Assembly: GCA_037975125.1 (NCBI GenBank)
Contig: CM075851.1
Coordinates: forward strand, 127,966,349 to 128,030,348
Origin: Latrodectus hesperus
Taxonomy: Eukaryota; Arthropoda; Arachnida; Araneae; Theridiidae
Direction of reading: 5' to 3'
DNA: 64,000 bases
Part shown: piece by piece, positions 36,401 through 48,892 of the stretch
Numbering within the stretch: position 1 is the first letter of the stretch
Layout of the letters: each line of letters begins with the position of its first letter
Program-made: the position numbers and the translations under genes
Notes under the pieces: generated by a model
What the model was told of the DNA's origin: nothing
Seen by the model: the letters and a program-made list of their open reading frames with translations, nothing else
The model's database searches: none

Positions 36401-36902
36401 CAATAATTAATGAATAAGTGGAGATGAATTCCAATAATGTTTGGCCTCGAGGATCAGTATTTCTTGGGTTCCAAGCAGAGGATTTCGCGTTGAAGTCCCC
36501 AAAGATGACCCATGTATCTGAATAATATTTTAAAAGCATAGTTTCTAGGCGTCTTATTGTATCTTTAATATCTTTGGAAGGAGGAGCATATATTGAGCAA
36601 ACTATTATCTTGTGTTCATTATATTCTATACTGAATATTGTCATTTCATCCTGGATTTCTAAAGCAGTCGTGTTGAATTTTTTGTCTATTATTATTGCTG
36701 CTTTTGCCGAAGTAGACCCATAAACAGTAAATTTATTTGGTAAGTCGGTTATTTTTTTTTTGTAAGTGTATGGATCGTTTACTGACGCTAGGTCTATATC
36801 TTTATTTAAGAGATCTTGTGCTAGCATTATATTTGCCGCATGACAGTGATTCAAATTAATATGTAGACATTTTAAATTATTCTTGTTTGGTTTAAATTCC
36901 AT
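33405..36902 (-). pseudogene. LINE ORF2 (endonuclease, RT, RNase H)
   Basis: Starts ATG at 36902. Endonuclease: LHINLNHCHAAN, SIYAPPS, IFGDFNAKSSAWN, GTS-stop-IDL (a Trp codon turned TAG) and ASDHN. Reverse transcriptase: KTKVILIPKEGKD, SYRPICLLPTCGKILDKIL, NKQFGFTKNKSTEDAIYEI, then after a frameshift near 35225 TQDIKNAFNSI, PQGSSLGPVLWN and the active-site AYVDDIILL. Thumb: KAYRTVSTEALQILAGCPP. RNase H: YIYTDGS-stop, YEAEAKTILEAL, IHSNSKSVLEAI (third acidic residue Asp to Asn) and HWIKAHIGIELNEVADKEAK. A Cys/His motif (DDKCQFNG ... TKHVIYDC) closes the protein near 33405. Several stops and at least three frame changes mean it is inactive. It would have nicked the target and reverse-transcribed the element RNA in place. 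Confidence 0.9.
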
Positions 36903-37941
36903 AATCTATTTTTGATATTAAATTATTTATTTCTTTTTCGTAAATTTGGCAATTTCTATCTTTAGCATCATGGTTGATATTATAATTTGTTTTGTACTTT
37001 ATGTTGAGGTCTGTGCAGTTTCCGCAGCTTATTTCATTTGTACAATTATTTTGAGCGTGTTCTTTTGCACATCTGTGACATCTAATTGTATTACTTCAGA
37101 GTCTAGAAATATGTCCGAATTTAAAACAATTGTAGCATTGTGTTATTTTGAGATATTCTCTGAATCGCACTGACGTCCAACTCATGTAAAGCCTATTTCT
37201 ATCTTTGATTTTATTATAGTTTATTCCGTCTATAGTTATAATCCAATTGTTTCCAAATTTACCTTTAAAATGATGTACCATTTCTAATTGTATATCTTTA
37301 TATAATTCTTTCTGTATTTTCAATTTATCAATAAAGTTATCGCTGGTTATTTCTTTATCTACTTCGTATAATATGATCTTGGGTTTTTTGGCTTGCGTTT
37401 TAACTATTTTAATTGGTTTATTATCTGTATACATCTTCTGATATTCTTCGAGTATTTTGTCGATGTCTTTTTTAGTTTCTATTTCCAATATGAGACTTCC
37501 GTTACGTATATTTCGGGTTTTATTTACCTTAATCCTCAATTATCTGGGTCCATACACTCTAACTATTTCTTAGGTTTGATTTGAAGTTATATTTTCTTGT
37601 GTTGGGTAAATTGTTACTAAATTTTCCTGCCTCCTTCTAGAGGAGTCTCTTCTTTTAGATTTCTGGCTTCTATTATCCCTTATCAATCCAGTTCCATCAC
37701 CCTGTACTATATTTGCATATGTTTTTGTCAACTTAATCTGTCCCTTAAGGAATGCAATTTCCTGGAACTGATTTATTACGATTTTCATTAGCTCTGAAAT
37801 TCCATCTCTCAGATTGTTTTGTGCTGGGATGGTCAATTTTGCCGCTGTGATTGTTGCTTGAAATTATTTTTCTATACCTAATATTTTTCCTTGTTTTTCA
37901 TCCATGGTTTGGTTTTGATTTTCTTTTTCACTTGTTTCCAT
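36892..37941 (-). pseudogene. LINE ORF1 (Gag-like, three zinc knuckles)
   Basis: A single frame of 350 codons from ATG at 37941-37939 to TAA at 36894-36892, interrupted by four internal stops (about codon 26; two between 37570 and 37540; one in the first knuckle). The middle contains an RNA-binding-like domain (KIVKTQAKKPKIILYEV ... ELYKDIQLEMVHHFKG). It ends in CCHC knuckles: CYNCFKFGHISRL with the fourth Cys position occupied by TGA, then CHRCAKEHAQNNC, then CGNC...H...C. This order is typical of I, R1 and Jockey-type ORF1 proteins, which bind the element RNA. Its stop overlaps the start of ORF2 by 11 nt (ATGGAATTTAA). Confidence 0.85.
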
Positions 37942-38365
37942 CTTGAAAGTTAAGTTGTTGCTGTCTAGCCTCGGATAACACGCCCGATCAAGTATTAATC
38001 AAACTATTAAATAAACTGTTAAATAGACTCAAAAGCACTCTCTGCTTTTGCAATAACTTTGCACGAATGGTAGGACAGCCAAATTAAATACAGCTCCTCC
38101 GCCAGCGTTTGCCACCAGAAAATACTGGTGTTACCGGGGGCCACCAACAAGGAGGGGCTGGTCGGATTGGTGTATACAGTGATCAATCTATCTGGAATAT
38201 AGCTCTAGGTTGAACAAAACACATGCAACTAAATTTTGCGTTAAAATATGTTAAATAGGATTTTTTAGCCCGAATGGCCACTGGGAACTTGTCCGAGAAT
38301 ATTATTGGATTTTAACTCTCTTACTCTGATCACTGTGGGGTGGCCCCCTTTTCTATACGTATAAT

Positions 38366-39125
38366 GAATATTTTCTACAAGAGAAGAACGTATCATTATT
38401 AACAAGGTTAGGAAAACCCTAAAATAAGTACACCCCATATAGTTAGAGATGTCGCTTTCACTTCGCAAAAGACTTTTAGCGTACAGACTGTACGGAATGC
38501 TTTACACGATAGAAGATATTATGGAAGGGCAGCTAGAAAGAAACCATTCATCTCGGAAATAAATTGGAGAAAGAGATTAGATTTCGCAAAATTCTACGTT
38601 GATTTATCTGAAGAGTTTTGGAACAGTTATTTTTTTCGACGAATCAAAGTTTAACATTTTCGGCAGAGATGGACGACGATATGTGTGGAGGAGGCAAAAT
38701 ACTGAAATGGAAGAACAACATTTAACTACTACTGTAAAACATGGTGGAGGCAGCGTATGGCAGCTAATGGTGTTGGCAACCTGTATTTTATTGATGGTAT
38801 TATGATATCACGTACATACATTGACATTTTGCGTCATAACTTAAAAATCAGCTCCCAAAATCTTGACTTGGGAACACCATTCGTTTTTCCACAAGGCAAT
38901 GACCCCAAGCATATAGTGAATGTCACCCGTGAATGGCTACTCAACAATGCTCCTCGCCAGTTAAAAACCCCATCTCAATCGCCTGACATCAATCCAATTG
39001 AAAATTTCTGCCACCTGCTGGATCTAGAAATCAGAAAACATAAAATTTCAAGTAAAGACGACCTCAAACGTTTACTCTTGCAAGAGTGGCACAAAATTCT
39101 CAACAGTACAACAAAGACCTTATGA
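38366..39125 (+). pseudogene. Tc1 transposase, C-terminal part (after LINE insertion)
   Basis: Resumes with IFSTREERIIINKVRK and reaches TFSVQTVRNALHDRRYYGRA (second HTH), FDESKFNIFGRDGRRYVWRR (first Asp), TVKHGGGSV, then after a frameshift and small loss MAANGVGNLYFIDG, FPQGNDPKH and SPDINPIENF. The second catalytic Asp, normally QxDNDPKH, is Gly here, and the Trp usually following NPIEN-[FLH] is Cys. At least two frameshifts are present. The protein would have mobilised the 32468-39416 element; it is dead. Confidence 0.88.
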
Positions 39126-39411
39126 GAAATAGATTACAAGCTGTTAGATGCAGAAGGTATGCATACAAAGTACTAAACATATACTGATTTTGTTTTCGCT
39201 CATAATTTTACCAATTTCATAATCTTGCCAATACTTTTTTTATCATGTAAATTTTGGATTTTCTCGTATTTTTTGACTAAAAAATTTAAATGAAAATTCC
39301 GTTATATCTGTTTCTTTTCTCCTTCTGTAATCACTATGTTAAAATAAAATTTTAAACATACTTTGTTAGCAAATATGATTATTTATAGGCAATTGCCAAT
39401 ATTTTTTTATC

Positions 39412-39525
<114 letters not shown>

Positions 39526-41191
39526 AAAATAAACTTATTATATCACAAGAGTTTTTCATTAAAAAAATTTCTTTTTGTTTAGATCAATAGTTTTTGCGAT
39601 TTGTTCACTGGTTCGGTTGTCTACTCTAAGGTCCATGTTTGCATATTTCGATCGGGACCACATTTAAGTGGATTTACAACCATTATAAAAAAATAAAAAT
39701 TAAAGCCATGTTAAAATGAAAGCCAGAGTTTTAACCGTTCAGCTTTGTAAAATAAACTCAGCAAACTTATAAGTATTTTTTATTTGTTTTTATGACAGTT
39801 TTTTAAATTTATCTGACAGAAAAATGCTGTTTTACTAATTTTTAATAAGTACTTAAGTTCAAAACAGTAACATTTGCTTTCTTCTTACCTCTAAGATTGT
39901 TAACTAATTCCTTTCTAGTTATAAATCTGTGAGTAGTTAAAATTTTGCTCGCGATTTAGATTTTTTAAAATCTTTTATTTCATTGCCATTTATTTTTATT
40001 CTAATTAAGTATTCATTTGAAACCTTCCCCGGCGTATAAACTTATAAATATTATCGTTCAATAAATATGTTATGTTTTTAAAAGCTGAGAGAGATTTTTT
40101 ATCACTAATCCTGAAAATATTTCTTGGCTGCTCATCTCTCAAAAACAACAAGTAAAACTCTTGATGTGCATGAAAACTATTTTATTATGAAAAATTTTTA
40201 TTGTTATTTTAATTCTTTTTGCGACACATTTGGCCACCATATTTGCTTTTTGCACTTACATTTCTTTATTAAATATTAGCAATTTTGCTATAAATATGTT
40301 TTCACATCGGTCTACCTAAGTTATGTCTTGCAAGGTGTTAGTAGCTTTCCCAAAAATCATTTAATGTGGAATTAAAATGCATACAATTTGTAGACAATGA
40401 GAAAATTACTAATATTGTAAATAATACTCATAAGTTATTTTTAGTTTCATATTTTAAAGCAACAGAAATAAAATCAAATTCTTAAAATAACTCATATTCT
40501 TGAACAAGTCGCAATGAAGTGTCATAAATATGAGCAATAGCTATATCTGAATATGTCCTCTTTGCAGAATTACATTCAAATCATTTTGCAAGGGATTCAA
40601 TGAATTTATATAATTGTCACACCCAATTACCCACGTGCTCTTAATAGTTTTGATTTTACCTTAAGGGGAAAACGTGTATCTAAATTTCAAAAGTTTAATC
40701 TAATTATGACCTGAAAAGGCAAAGATTAAATTAATATAATGAAAACAGAAGCAATACACACACGCGTACTTAAATAAACAAAATCTCAAAAAAGTGAAAA
40801 AATATCCTGATTGAAATTTCAATTAAAACGTCAAAACTTGAAATCACACAAATAAAAGCGTATGCTTAATACATAAAAGTCTATGTATTACAAAGCATTC
40901 TTTAAACTCCAATTTAGTAATGAATTAGAAAACGTAACGCATTAAATGAATGCCATAAATATAGACGCAGAACTTTCATTAGATATTTTTATATATTTAA
41001 TACCGAAATCACAAACACACACAGCTTAAAAAGCTAAAATATTAAAAAAAACCAATTCTGACCGAAGTTCCTACTTAAACTTGGAAAATGAAGTTCTACA
41101 AATTAACAGATAAAAGTGTACACACTGCAAAATAATTTAGCAAAATGCTTCTCAGAATGGTGTTTTGCATCACGAAATGAAGTCTTGTGTA
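39526..41191. other. AT-rich stretch, nothing recognised
   Basis: No coding region, exon or structured repeat was supported. Confidence 0.45.
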
Positions 41192-41199
41192 TAGATTAG

Positions 41200-41410
41200 C
41201 AGAGCCTGATTAAGGTAGGAGAGCATACGAGGCAGTTGCCCTGGGCCCCCAAATCATAAATGCCCCCAAACCGAATGGAAAGTTTATTTTATGTTATCAA
41301 TCAAATAGAATTGCTTGTTAAATTAAATAGAAAGCTTGTTGTTGTGAAACAGAAGGGGACCCCTAAAGAAGTTTTTGCCCCTGGCCCAAATTAAGGTAAA
41401 TCGGGCCCTT
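41200..41410. mobile_element. hAT-type miniature element, 211 bp
   Basis: An insert with diverged terminal repeats (CAGAGCCTGATTAAGG at the left; reverse complement of the right end AAGGGCCCGATTTACC) lies between exact 8-bp duplications TAGATTAG (41192-41199 and 41411-41418). The interior carries GC-rich GCCCTGGGCCCCC-type blocks and no coding capacity. The 8-bp duplication and CAG start identify a non-autonomous hAT. Confidence 0.85.
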
Positions 41411-41418
41411 TAGATTAG

Positions 41419-44400
41419 TCAAAAACAAATCCAATGAGATGCTTGGAAACCCTTTTTAGTTACGAAATCATTAAATATTGAAGTCAAGACTTTTTTTTTT
41501 ATCCTCTTTCCAATCCCTTTTTTTTTGACAGATTAGGAAAAGGGAAAATACATTTACTGAAGATGATGAAAATAATCATTTTTCAAAAATCGAAAAAAGT
41601 AAATATATTTTGAAATAAATCACACTGTAAGGATGTAGAAAAAAAGAGAGATCCAATGCAGTAAAAATCTGCTCTAATCAAAATTTCGAAAGAAAACACA
41701 GCTCGATCAGCATTTTGAAATTCTTCATTCCGTTCTGAATTCAATCAACATTTCAGCGTACAAATGCATTTTATTTGCATAGAGAAAATATTTTCATGTA
41801 TTGAATTTTTTTTTTAAACTTTAAGTTTTTATTTTAGTTTCCACGTACACAAATTTTAAAATAAATGATTTTAATTAAAGTTCTAATCATTTAATTTTTT
41901 AATGTCAATAAGAACACTTCATTTCATAATTTATTTATTTAATTGAATTTCTTTCTAATAGATAGATAAGCTTTTGTTAGTATTTAGCACATAGTAAAAG
42001 TTTTTGCTTAGCTTTTAATGTATTAAACTGCTCATATGCGTATAATAAATTATATTTTGAAGGATGAAAGCACTGATTCTAATTAAACATTACTTCAGAA
42101 CTAAGATAATCTTTTAGCACAAAAACAAAAAAGCATATGTGATCAAAAAATCACAAATCAAATCAGTTAATAATAGAAAGCTGATTATAAAAATAATTTT
42201 ATGATCAAAATCATTTTTGGACTCTTGAAAATGTTAATACAGATAGAAATATAATACTAAAATTTATTTTTTCTTCCCTCAACTAACTTTTTTGTTTAAA
42301 TTATGGCTTATGCGGGATTTTTGAATTTGAGACAGTAAAACGCATTTTCCTTTCCAGCTGGAAAGTTAAAGATAACCTTTTGTATTGCTTTTTTTTATTC
42401 AATTTCCTTTTCTTCCTTCCTTTCTCCGTAATTTTGAATACAGACTGTTTTGATATGAATGGTATAAAAAGAAAAAAGTCGTACTATATACACGTTTCCA
42501 TTCCAATTAACCAGTCATGGTCTGAAGAAAAATGCACTGAATCTGTCGACATCGTATGCGTAGGCGTCGAGATGTCATATCTCCTTACTTTTCCGATGCA
42601 TATATTCTTTTTTTTTCACTATTTTTATTTTAGTCTCTTGAACTGCGAGAAATTTCTCGTAAAGATAAGTATCGAACAAACATTTTTTCCCATTAAAAAC
42701 ATTATCGGGGACATGATCGAGATTGGGAAACATTTTAAACATTAAAAACTTAAACAAAGTCGCCTTTCAAACGTTATCTTTAATTTAGTTAAATAAGCGT
42801 GTCTGATAAAATTTTCTGATATTATATTGAAAGAACTGAAAACGAACTATTCCCTGCTTCATCACATAATTCATTGGTGTATTCAAATGGAAATTATCTT
42901 AAATTATGTTTATTTAAAATTAAAACTTTATTACTTTATTATAAAATTCTTTATAGTAAGAATAACAATTGATCATAGCAAGTCAAATTTTTGTTTCAAT
43001 TATTCCTTCAAAAGTTGAAATAAGTCAGTATTTTTGGCAGATCCGAGCATGTACTTCCCTATGTTGTGTGTAATTTAACCGAATTGAAGATAGTGATGAA
43101 GAAGTTATATTTTGGACTTGATCAGAAAAGAGGCATAAAATATTAATGATTTATATTTTCTGATTTAAAATTCGGAATCAATCGAATGAAAATAAAAATT
43201 AATCACTATGTCCGAATAACGGTAATTCATACATTGTAAAACCACTGGAAAAAGGACAAAATACTTTTTTCTAATTTTTTATAGGAACATGAGTGTGTGG
43301 AAATTTATTTGCTTGTCATTTCACATACATGCTCCACAAAATAATTTGAAGACAAGCTACCTATATAAATAAAATTCATATTCTGTTTGTCTACTAAATT
43401 TTTATTCATGAGTGAATTGTGGACGGCTGCACAAAATAGAATGAAACTTAAATCGGGATGTTGGTCTCAGACTAATTTAAAATAAAAACCATGTTTTATT
43501 TTAATATAGTGATTACAGCAGTTGGAATTAAGCTGATTGAAAGCCCCCTGTAAAGTCGCTTATACCGCGATGTAATCAATTAAACCAATGTAACGGTCCT
43601 CTCCGGAAATCTTCTCGCTTCAAGAAAGAAGCACGTGGTTCTTTTTCTCTTTTTAAACTTACCATCGATGCTCAAAGAAAAGATATTTATATATTGGATC
43701 ACCCATTTTATTATATTATATTCCCCCTTTTTTCTATATTTCCTCTGTGTAGTTTTTTAAAAGAAAAATAACGGTACCTCCTACTTTGTTTTTATATTTG
43801 AAAAAAATATTGCTTTTACCCATTACATCATATACGATATTTACACTTCTCCAAAACGCCACCGACAGAAATTGTATACAAATGCAAAAGGAATTTTTAA
43901 GTGTCCAACACCTAATTCAATTTAGTTTTTGCTGATCTATGATTTTTTAGCTGATTTATAACTTGAGTTCTAATTTTGTAGTGCAAAACAGCGTTTTGAA
44001 TAAACGTAAGTAAATCGTATAAATAAGTTTTGTTATTTTTTAAATAGTAATTTTTCTCAGAAGGCTAAGTATACATTTTCCGCTAGAAGTTGCGGCCCGG
44101 GAAAGTTGGTGATCTTGGGCAGCTAGTTTACAATAAATTTCGCATTATATATGACCATTCAAGAAGGAACACAAATCAGTTTTATAAATAAACTCATCTT
44201 AATATTATGTCCATTATTAAATACTGAACAAAGAAGCGAAAAATAATTTTGAAACATGTATAAATTTTTCTTACGAACTTAGAAAATTACATTTTAGTAA
44301 AAAGAATATAAACTCTCTGTTACATATAACCCATAAAATATTTATATATATATATATAAACTATTTATTTATCCAAAAAACTATAATGCTATCTCACAGT

Positions 44401-46350
44401 TCAAATAAAAACGGGAATATTTTAAAAAGTCTAAATGTTTAGCTAAATTTTATGAAGTATTAATTTGTCGCATAAGTTTTCTTTCTTGAGTTTCAATTTC
44501 TTTCGATGTTTTCTTTCATTTTTGAATACTCTGTATAATAGAGCAAATGTAATTTAATTCTTAATTGAGGAAAAGTTCTTGAATTCCATAATTTTGATGT
44601 GTTATCATTGTTTTACAGAATATCATAGTTTCTGCAGTGAGGGATTGACTAACAAAAATGGATATTCTACTGCAGTAATTTTATATTTTATTTTTATCGA
44701 ACTTTCAAATTGCTTATGATGTCAAGATTATAACGTAGAATTTCTTTCCATTTAGCGGGCAAATTGTTTGCCAAACTTATACATATAAATAGCATAATAT
44801 TATATTTCCAAACTCTCATCATAACGAATTACAGTTATTTATTTTACATCCTGTTTCATTTCATAGTATTGCAAAATGTCTTCTTGTAGGGTTTAATTTT
44901 TTGCAACTCTGTGTTATTCAGCAGATTAAAATATATAATTTTTGTCTTTCCCTTATATTTCAGTACTTCATAGGATAGTTTACATTTATTTATTGCACAC
45001 ATAGAGAGTTTTTAATTTTTATTTGAAATATTTCAAGTATTAATAGCAACGAGACAATACTTTAAGAGTTTATTTTCGACCCAAATAAAAACATGTACGT
45101 TTACATAAAAATGCAATATATATGTGAAGGAAATATACTAATTCTTAAATATACTCTTATAAAAATTATTATTTTGGTTTAACAAATTCGTTTTCACCAA
45201 ATTATTATTAAATTATATGTAATGCTCTTTAAAAATAATGCGAAGTAATCAGAGATTAGTAAACATTGCTCTATATAATAGCAATGTATTAAAAAAAACA
45301 TTTTAAACATCATTCCTCCTATTATTATTATGCATCATTTATGCATTATAAAAAGTATGTCTTTTAAACTTTTCCGATTTTTTATTAGAACAATTTACAT
45401 TCTGCATTATTGCTTAACTTTCTAATTTTTGTTTCATTTTTATCTAAAATATTTTTGTCTGTTTCAAATTTGGAATAACTATTTAAATATGTAATAGAGA
45501 ATATTTTAATAACTTTGAAAATATTTAAAAAAAACACATAAGTTTTACCTAGCACAAATTTTTTCAAACTCAAATCGACAATTTTCCTCCAAATATGTAT
45601 ATTTAGGTTAAATAGATTAATGATTGCTGTACTTACCATGATTAAGAAATAATTTTTAATAATTCTTAAAAATTAATGTTTGAAATATTGTATGACACAG
45701 ATCAAGTGAGTACAATATTGACTGATAGTACTTTCAGTCCTTTTCGATTTATCCTATTTAAATAAACATTTAAAGAGGAGAAATTAAGATTTCCGCAGCA
45801 ATGAAACATTAGGTTGAAAAAAATTACATATAATCTTAAATAAAAAACACAATAAGTTGTTGTGCTTGGAATACCTAATTGTTGTGAGGGATAATGTCAA
45901 CCATCAAAGCTGACCATCATCTCTGTTAGATTGCTTAAGCCAACGAAGAATATAGTCTGCCTAGAATATCTAAGTATACTTTTCAGAATGCAAAGTAAGA
46001 ATGGATTTAATTCATATTTCTCTTTTTGACTGTTGTAGCAATCGTATAGGATAATGTTAAGTTATTTGTCGGTAATTAGAGAATTTTAATTTTAAAGAAT
46101 CAGCATAAAATTTTGAAGTCAAAACATAGTTTACCAAACCAACAAGTAAAGTCCTTATTTGTATATTATAGCTTCAGTCATATATAAATGAGAACAGTAG
46201 AAATCTTTTTGCTCAGATATTCATTTCGACAAGGTTGCTTCATACTTCTCCAGAATTTCCTACAACAAAAGGTTTCACAAACTTGATGCTTTAACAGCTA
46301 TTTAAGGGAAAGGATAATGAATCGGGATTCTTAGTAGGCTTTGCTGTATT
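41419..46350. other. AT-rich stretch, no supported gene
   Basis: The longest frame, 121 codons at 42380-42745, starts at a non-ATG codon and shows no domain. At 43355-43490 the CCTATATAAATAAAATTCAT ... TGTTTGTCTAC arrangement resembles the 5' end of Helitron-type repeats. Nothing else was recognised. Confidence 0.45.
43355..43490. mobile_element. Possible Helitron-like 5' end
   Basis: The order CCTATATAAATAAAATTC, TTCTGTTTGTCTAC and GAATTGTGGACGGCTGCAC is a pattern I associate with Helitron or similar high-copy repeats whose 3' ends look like that at 31054-31084. No matching 3' terminus was found nearby, so this is tentative. Confidence 0.3.
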
Positions 46351-46486
<136 letters not shown>

Positions 46487-46790
46487 AATGGTGTGGCATT
46501 GGCATCGTGCGCAGAAAACGCTTTGCTGCCGTACTTCATCGAAAACCGGTCCTGGTGTTTCCGGTGGTGACAAGACCTGATAGGGGGAATTCTATTCGTC
46601 CCTCTAGCTTTCAAGGACACAGCTGACCAGCAGAGAGGGAAGGAAGGAACTGTCGCTGGGTGAACGAGCTAGTGTGGCCTGTTTTGTTTGAGATATTTTA
46701 TTATGTGTATTGCCCTTTTGTAAAATTGTGAATACAAAATAATCATTTATGAATAGCCAAGAAGAGTGTGTAAATAAATAAAAGTAGATA
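46487..46790. other. Less AT-rich unassigned segment
   Basis: Directly after the microsatellite, about 200 bp of relatively GC-rich sequence (GCGCAGAAAACGCTTTGCTG ... GGTGAACGAGCTAGTG) passes into AT-rich sequence with AATAAA. It may be the 3' part of an LTR or SINE, but no terminal features were found. Confidence 0.3.
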
Positions 46791-46799
46791 TAAAAAAAA

Positions 46800-48419
46800 T
46801 TAATGCAAATTTTTAATATTATGCAGCTAAAACGTGTCTGAAGTTTTTCCTATAGATATAATCTGCTTTTACACAGACTTGTTCTTCCAGAGCACGTGGC
46901 GGTAAGTCTTTCTCTGTTTTATTCATTACCTCAGTATATTGTTATTGACCTTGGTGTAGATTATCGAACTGGCACGGACGCTCAGAGTCCTTAAATTTAC
47001 GAATGCTTATTTTGTAATAAATTATAAATCTCCATTGAGATAAATGGTATTTTTCCACACATTGCAGGGCAGATGGATTATTTTCAAGAAAAATATTGAT
47101 ATCTGGCAAGACATTCTGTTGTTTAGTGTTATTTGGTTATAATGGTTTTATGTTTAAATTAATTTAATGTAAAAGCATATTTAACCGAAGTTTTTTTTTT
47201 TCAACTTCAAAATGTTTTCTTAGCTTTTCATAGGTAGAAATAATTTAATTTCATCAACACATCTGGTCAGGGGAATCTCTTTTTAAGTAAAGCTGAAAAA
47301 TCCAGTTATTTCTGGCACTTTTAAAAATTAGGTAGCATCAAATTAGATATCTATTTGTGCAATAGATTGTATAGCACCAAAAGAAGATATGAATTTTCAT
47401 TGGTGATTGAATTTCTTATTGCATTACATGAGAGGGACCATCGCACATGAAATAAAATGTATTACTATTAACAGAGTTACCTGAAATAAGAACTAAAATA
47501 TGAAATCCAGGTTTATAAAAGAGACCTAAATTTTCTTACTTTAAATTTAGTAGATCTACGGATGTTATAGACAATAGGGACACTAAAGAAATAACATTTT
47601 ACATGAAGATAAAGAGAATAAAATTTCTCATAAAATGGACTGTCGATCCATTTAAATGAGAAATATCTAATGAAAAAAGAGCACACTGAGATAAAAAAAA
47701 TAAAGAAGAGAAAAGACAGAAATTGGGGCCACAATCCAATAACATGTAACTAAGGAAATTCACATGAATTTAATTAGTGATAAGAGAGGATGACACAATT
47801 GCTTCGTACAAAAATTATTTATCTGTTATTCTTGATACAAGATTACTGTTTGCACTGAACAGTAACTCACAGTTTGCTGCAAACGAAATTATTCGTTTTC
47901 TTTTATAGTCTTTTCTCTGCCCCCTGAGGCCGTGAATTCACGAGAGTAACCAAAAAATGATTTTCCAAGCTATATAGAAGACAATCACAAATTTTCTTGG
48001 CGTGCCTTTTCCCACAGATATATGTGCACAATAAAATGATTAATTTGCTTCTTCTCTTATCTGAAGCCTGATATATATGGTCCATCATCGTTAGATTTAC
48101 AACTATAAGAATACAGGAACGGTTCGGTATCAAAAACTGCTTTAATATCGGAAACACGCGGTAAAATGATGAAAATAATTTTTAGGACACTTTTTTGTTC
48201 ACCACTTCTCTAAGATGGCATTCATGATGCTAGATCACATGAGTTCATAACTTAAACAAGCTTGTGGGTTTAGTTCGATATGGCATTAAACTGTTTAAAT
48301 TATGGTGACCCTTGAGAAAGAGAGACCAAAACCACAACGTCAGCAAAATTTTTTATTTAGCCTAAAAAAATAGCTGATTAGTTTTGATCATTAGAGATTC
48401 TTCTTCGGTATAATAATCA
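46800..48419. other. AT-rich stretch, nothing recognised
   Basis: No supported coding region or repeat. Confidence 0.45.
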
Positions 48420-48704
48420 TTCTAGAACAGTCATGTCAAAGATACGGCTCGCGATTCAAATGTGTCACAGAAAGAAGAATCATGGTTTTTAGAGCATTTA
48501 GACTTCACTCGATTCCTCTACGGAAGTTTTAAAATGCGCACACTACATTTATAAGTAATTTCAAGGCCAGCGCGTGCCTTGATAAGCGAGGGAAATAGAC
48601 AGTACTCCATCTCTTAGCAACAAGCGGAAATACCCTATTATTGTTGTTGAGAACAATAGAATCTTCCACGCGCTTTGAGTCTAGACTAGAACCTTCCTTA
48701 TCGA

Positions 48705-48740
48705 TATAAAAGAAGTGCGTCGGTGCAACGTGAGTCAGTT
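48705..48740 (+). promoter_or_regulatory. Putative internal promoter of the hAT element
   Basis: TATAAAAG at 48705-48712 is followed 32 nt later by an initiator-like TCAGTT (A at 48737). This spacing is normal for pol II core promoters, and it lies about 155 nt upstream of the transposase ATG at 48893. Activity in the decayed copy is unknown. Confidence 0.5.
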
Positions 48741-48892
48741 GAGTCGAGTAATCGAAGCGATACGGTCGGAGAAGGATTTTAGTTGTACTGCGAAGTATTG
48801 ATTGTGAAGGTATTGTGCATTTGCTTGTGTCGTGTGCGTATGATATCCATAATTGTTGTGTCGAGTTTCATAATTGTTACGATTTTGGCTTA

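Larger units (their letters stand above)
32993..38365 (-). mobile_element. Full-length I/R1-type LINE inserted in the Tc1 element
   Basis: A 5373-bp insert is flanked by an exact 15-bp duplication GAATATTTTCTACAA (32978-32992 and 38366-38380). On the reverse strand: 5' UTR of about 425 nt (38365-37942), ORF1 (37941-36892), ORF2 (36902 to about 33405), and a 3' region to 32993. ORF2 order is endonuclease, reverse transcriptase, RNase H and C-terminal Cys/His motif, which with a three-knuckle ORF1 matches the I/R1 superclade of non-LTR retrotransposons. The 3' end has AATAAA at about 33256-33261 but then about 265 more nt of GC-richer sequence and no poly(A). Confidence 0.93.

Noticed and set aside
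42380..42745. 121-codon open frame, longest unexplained frame outside transposons
   Set aside because: It starts at a TTG, is dominated by Phe/Tyr/Ile as expected from AT-rich DNA, shows no domain or splice signals, and has no conserved-looking motif.
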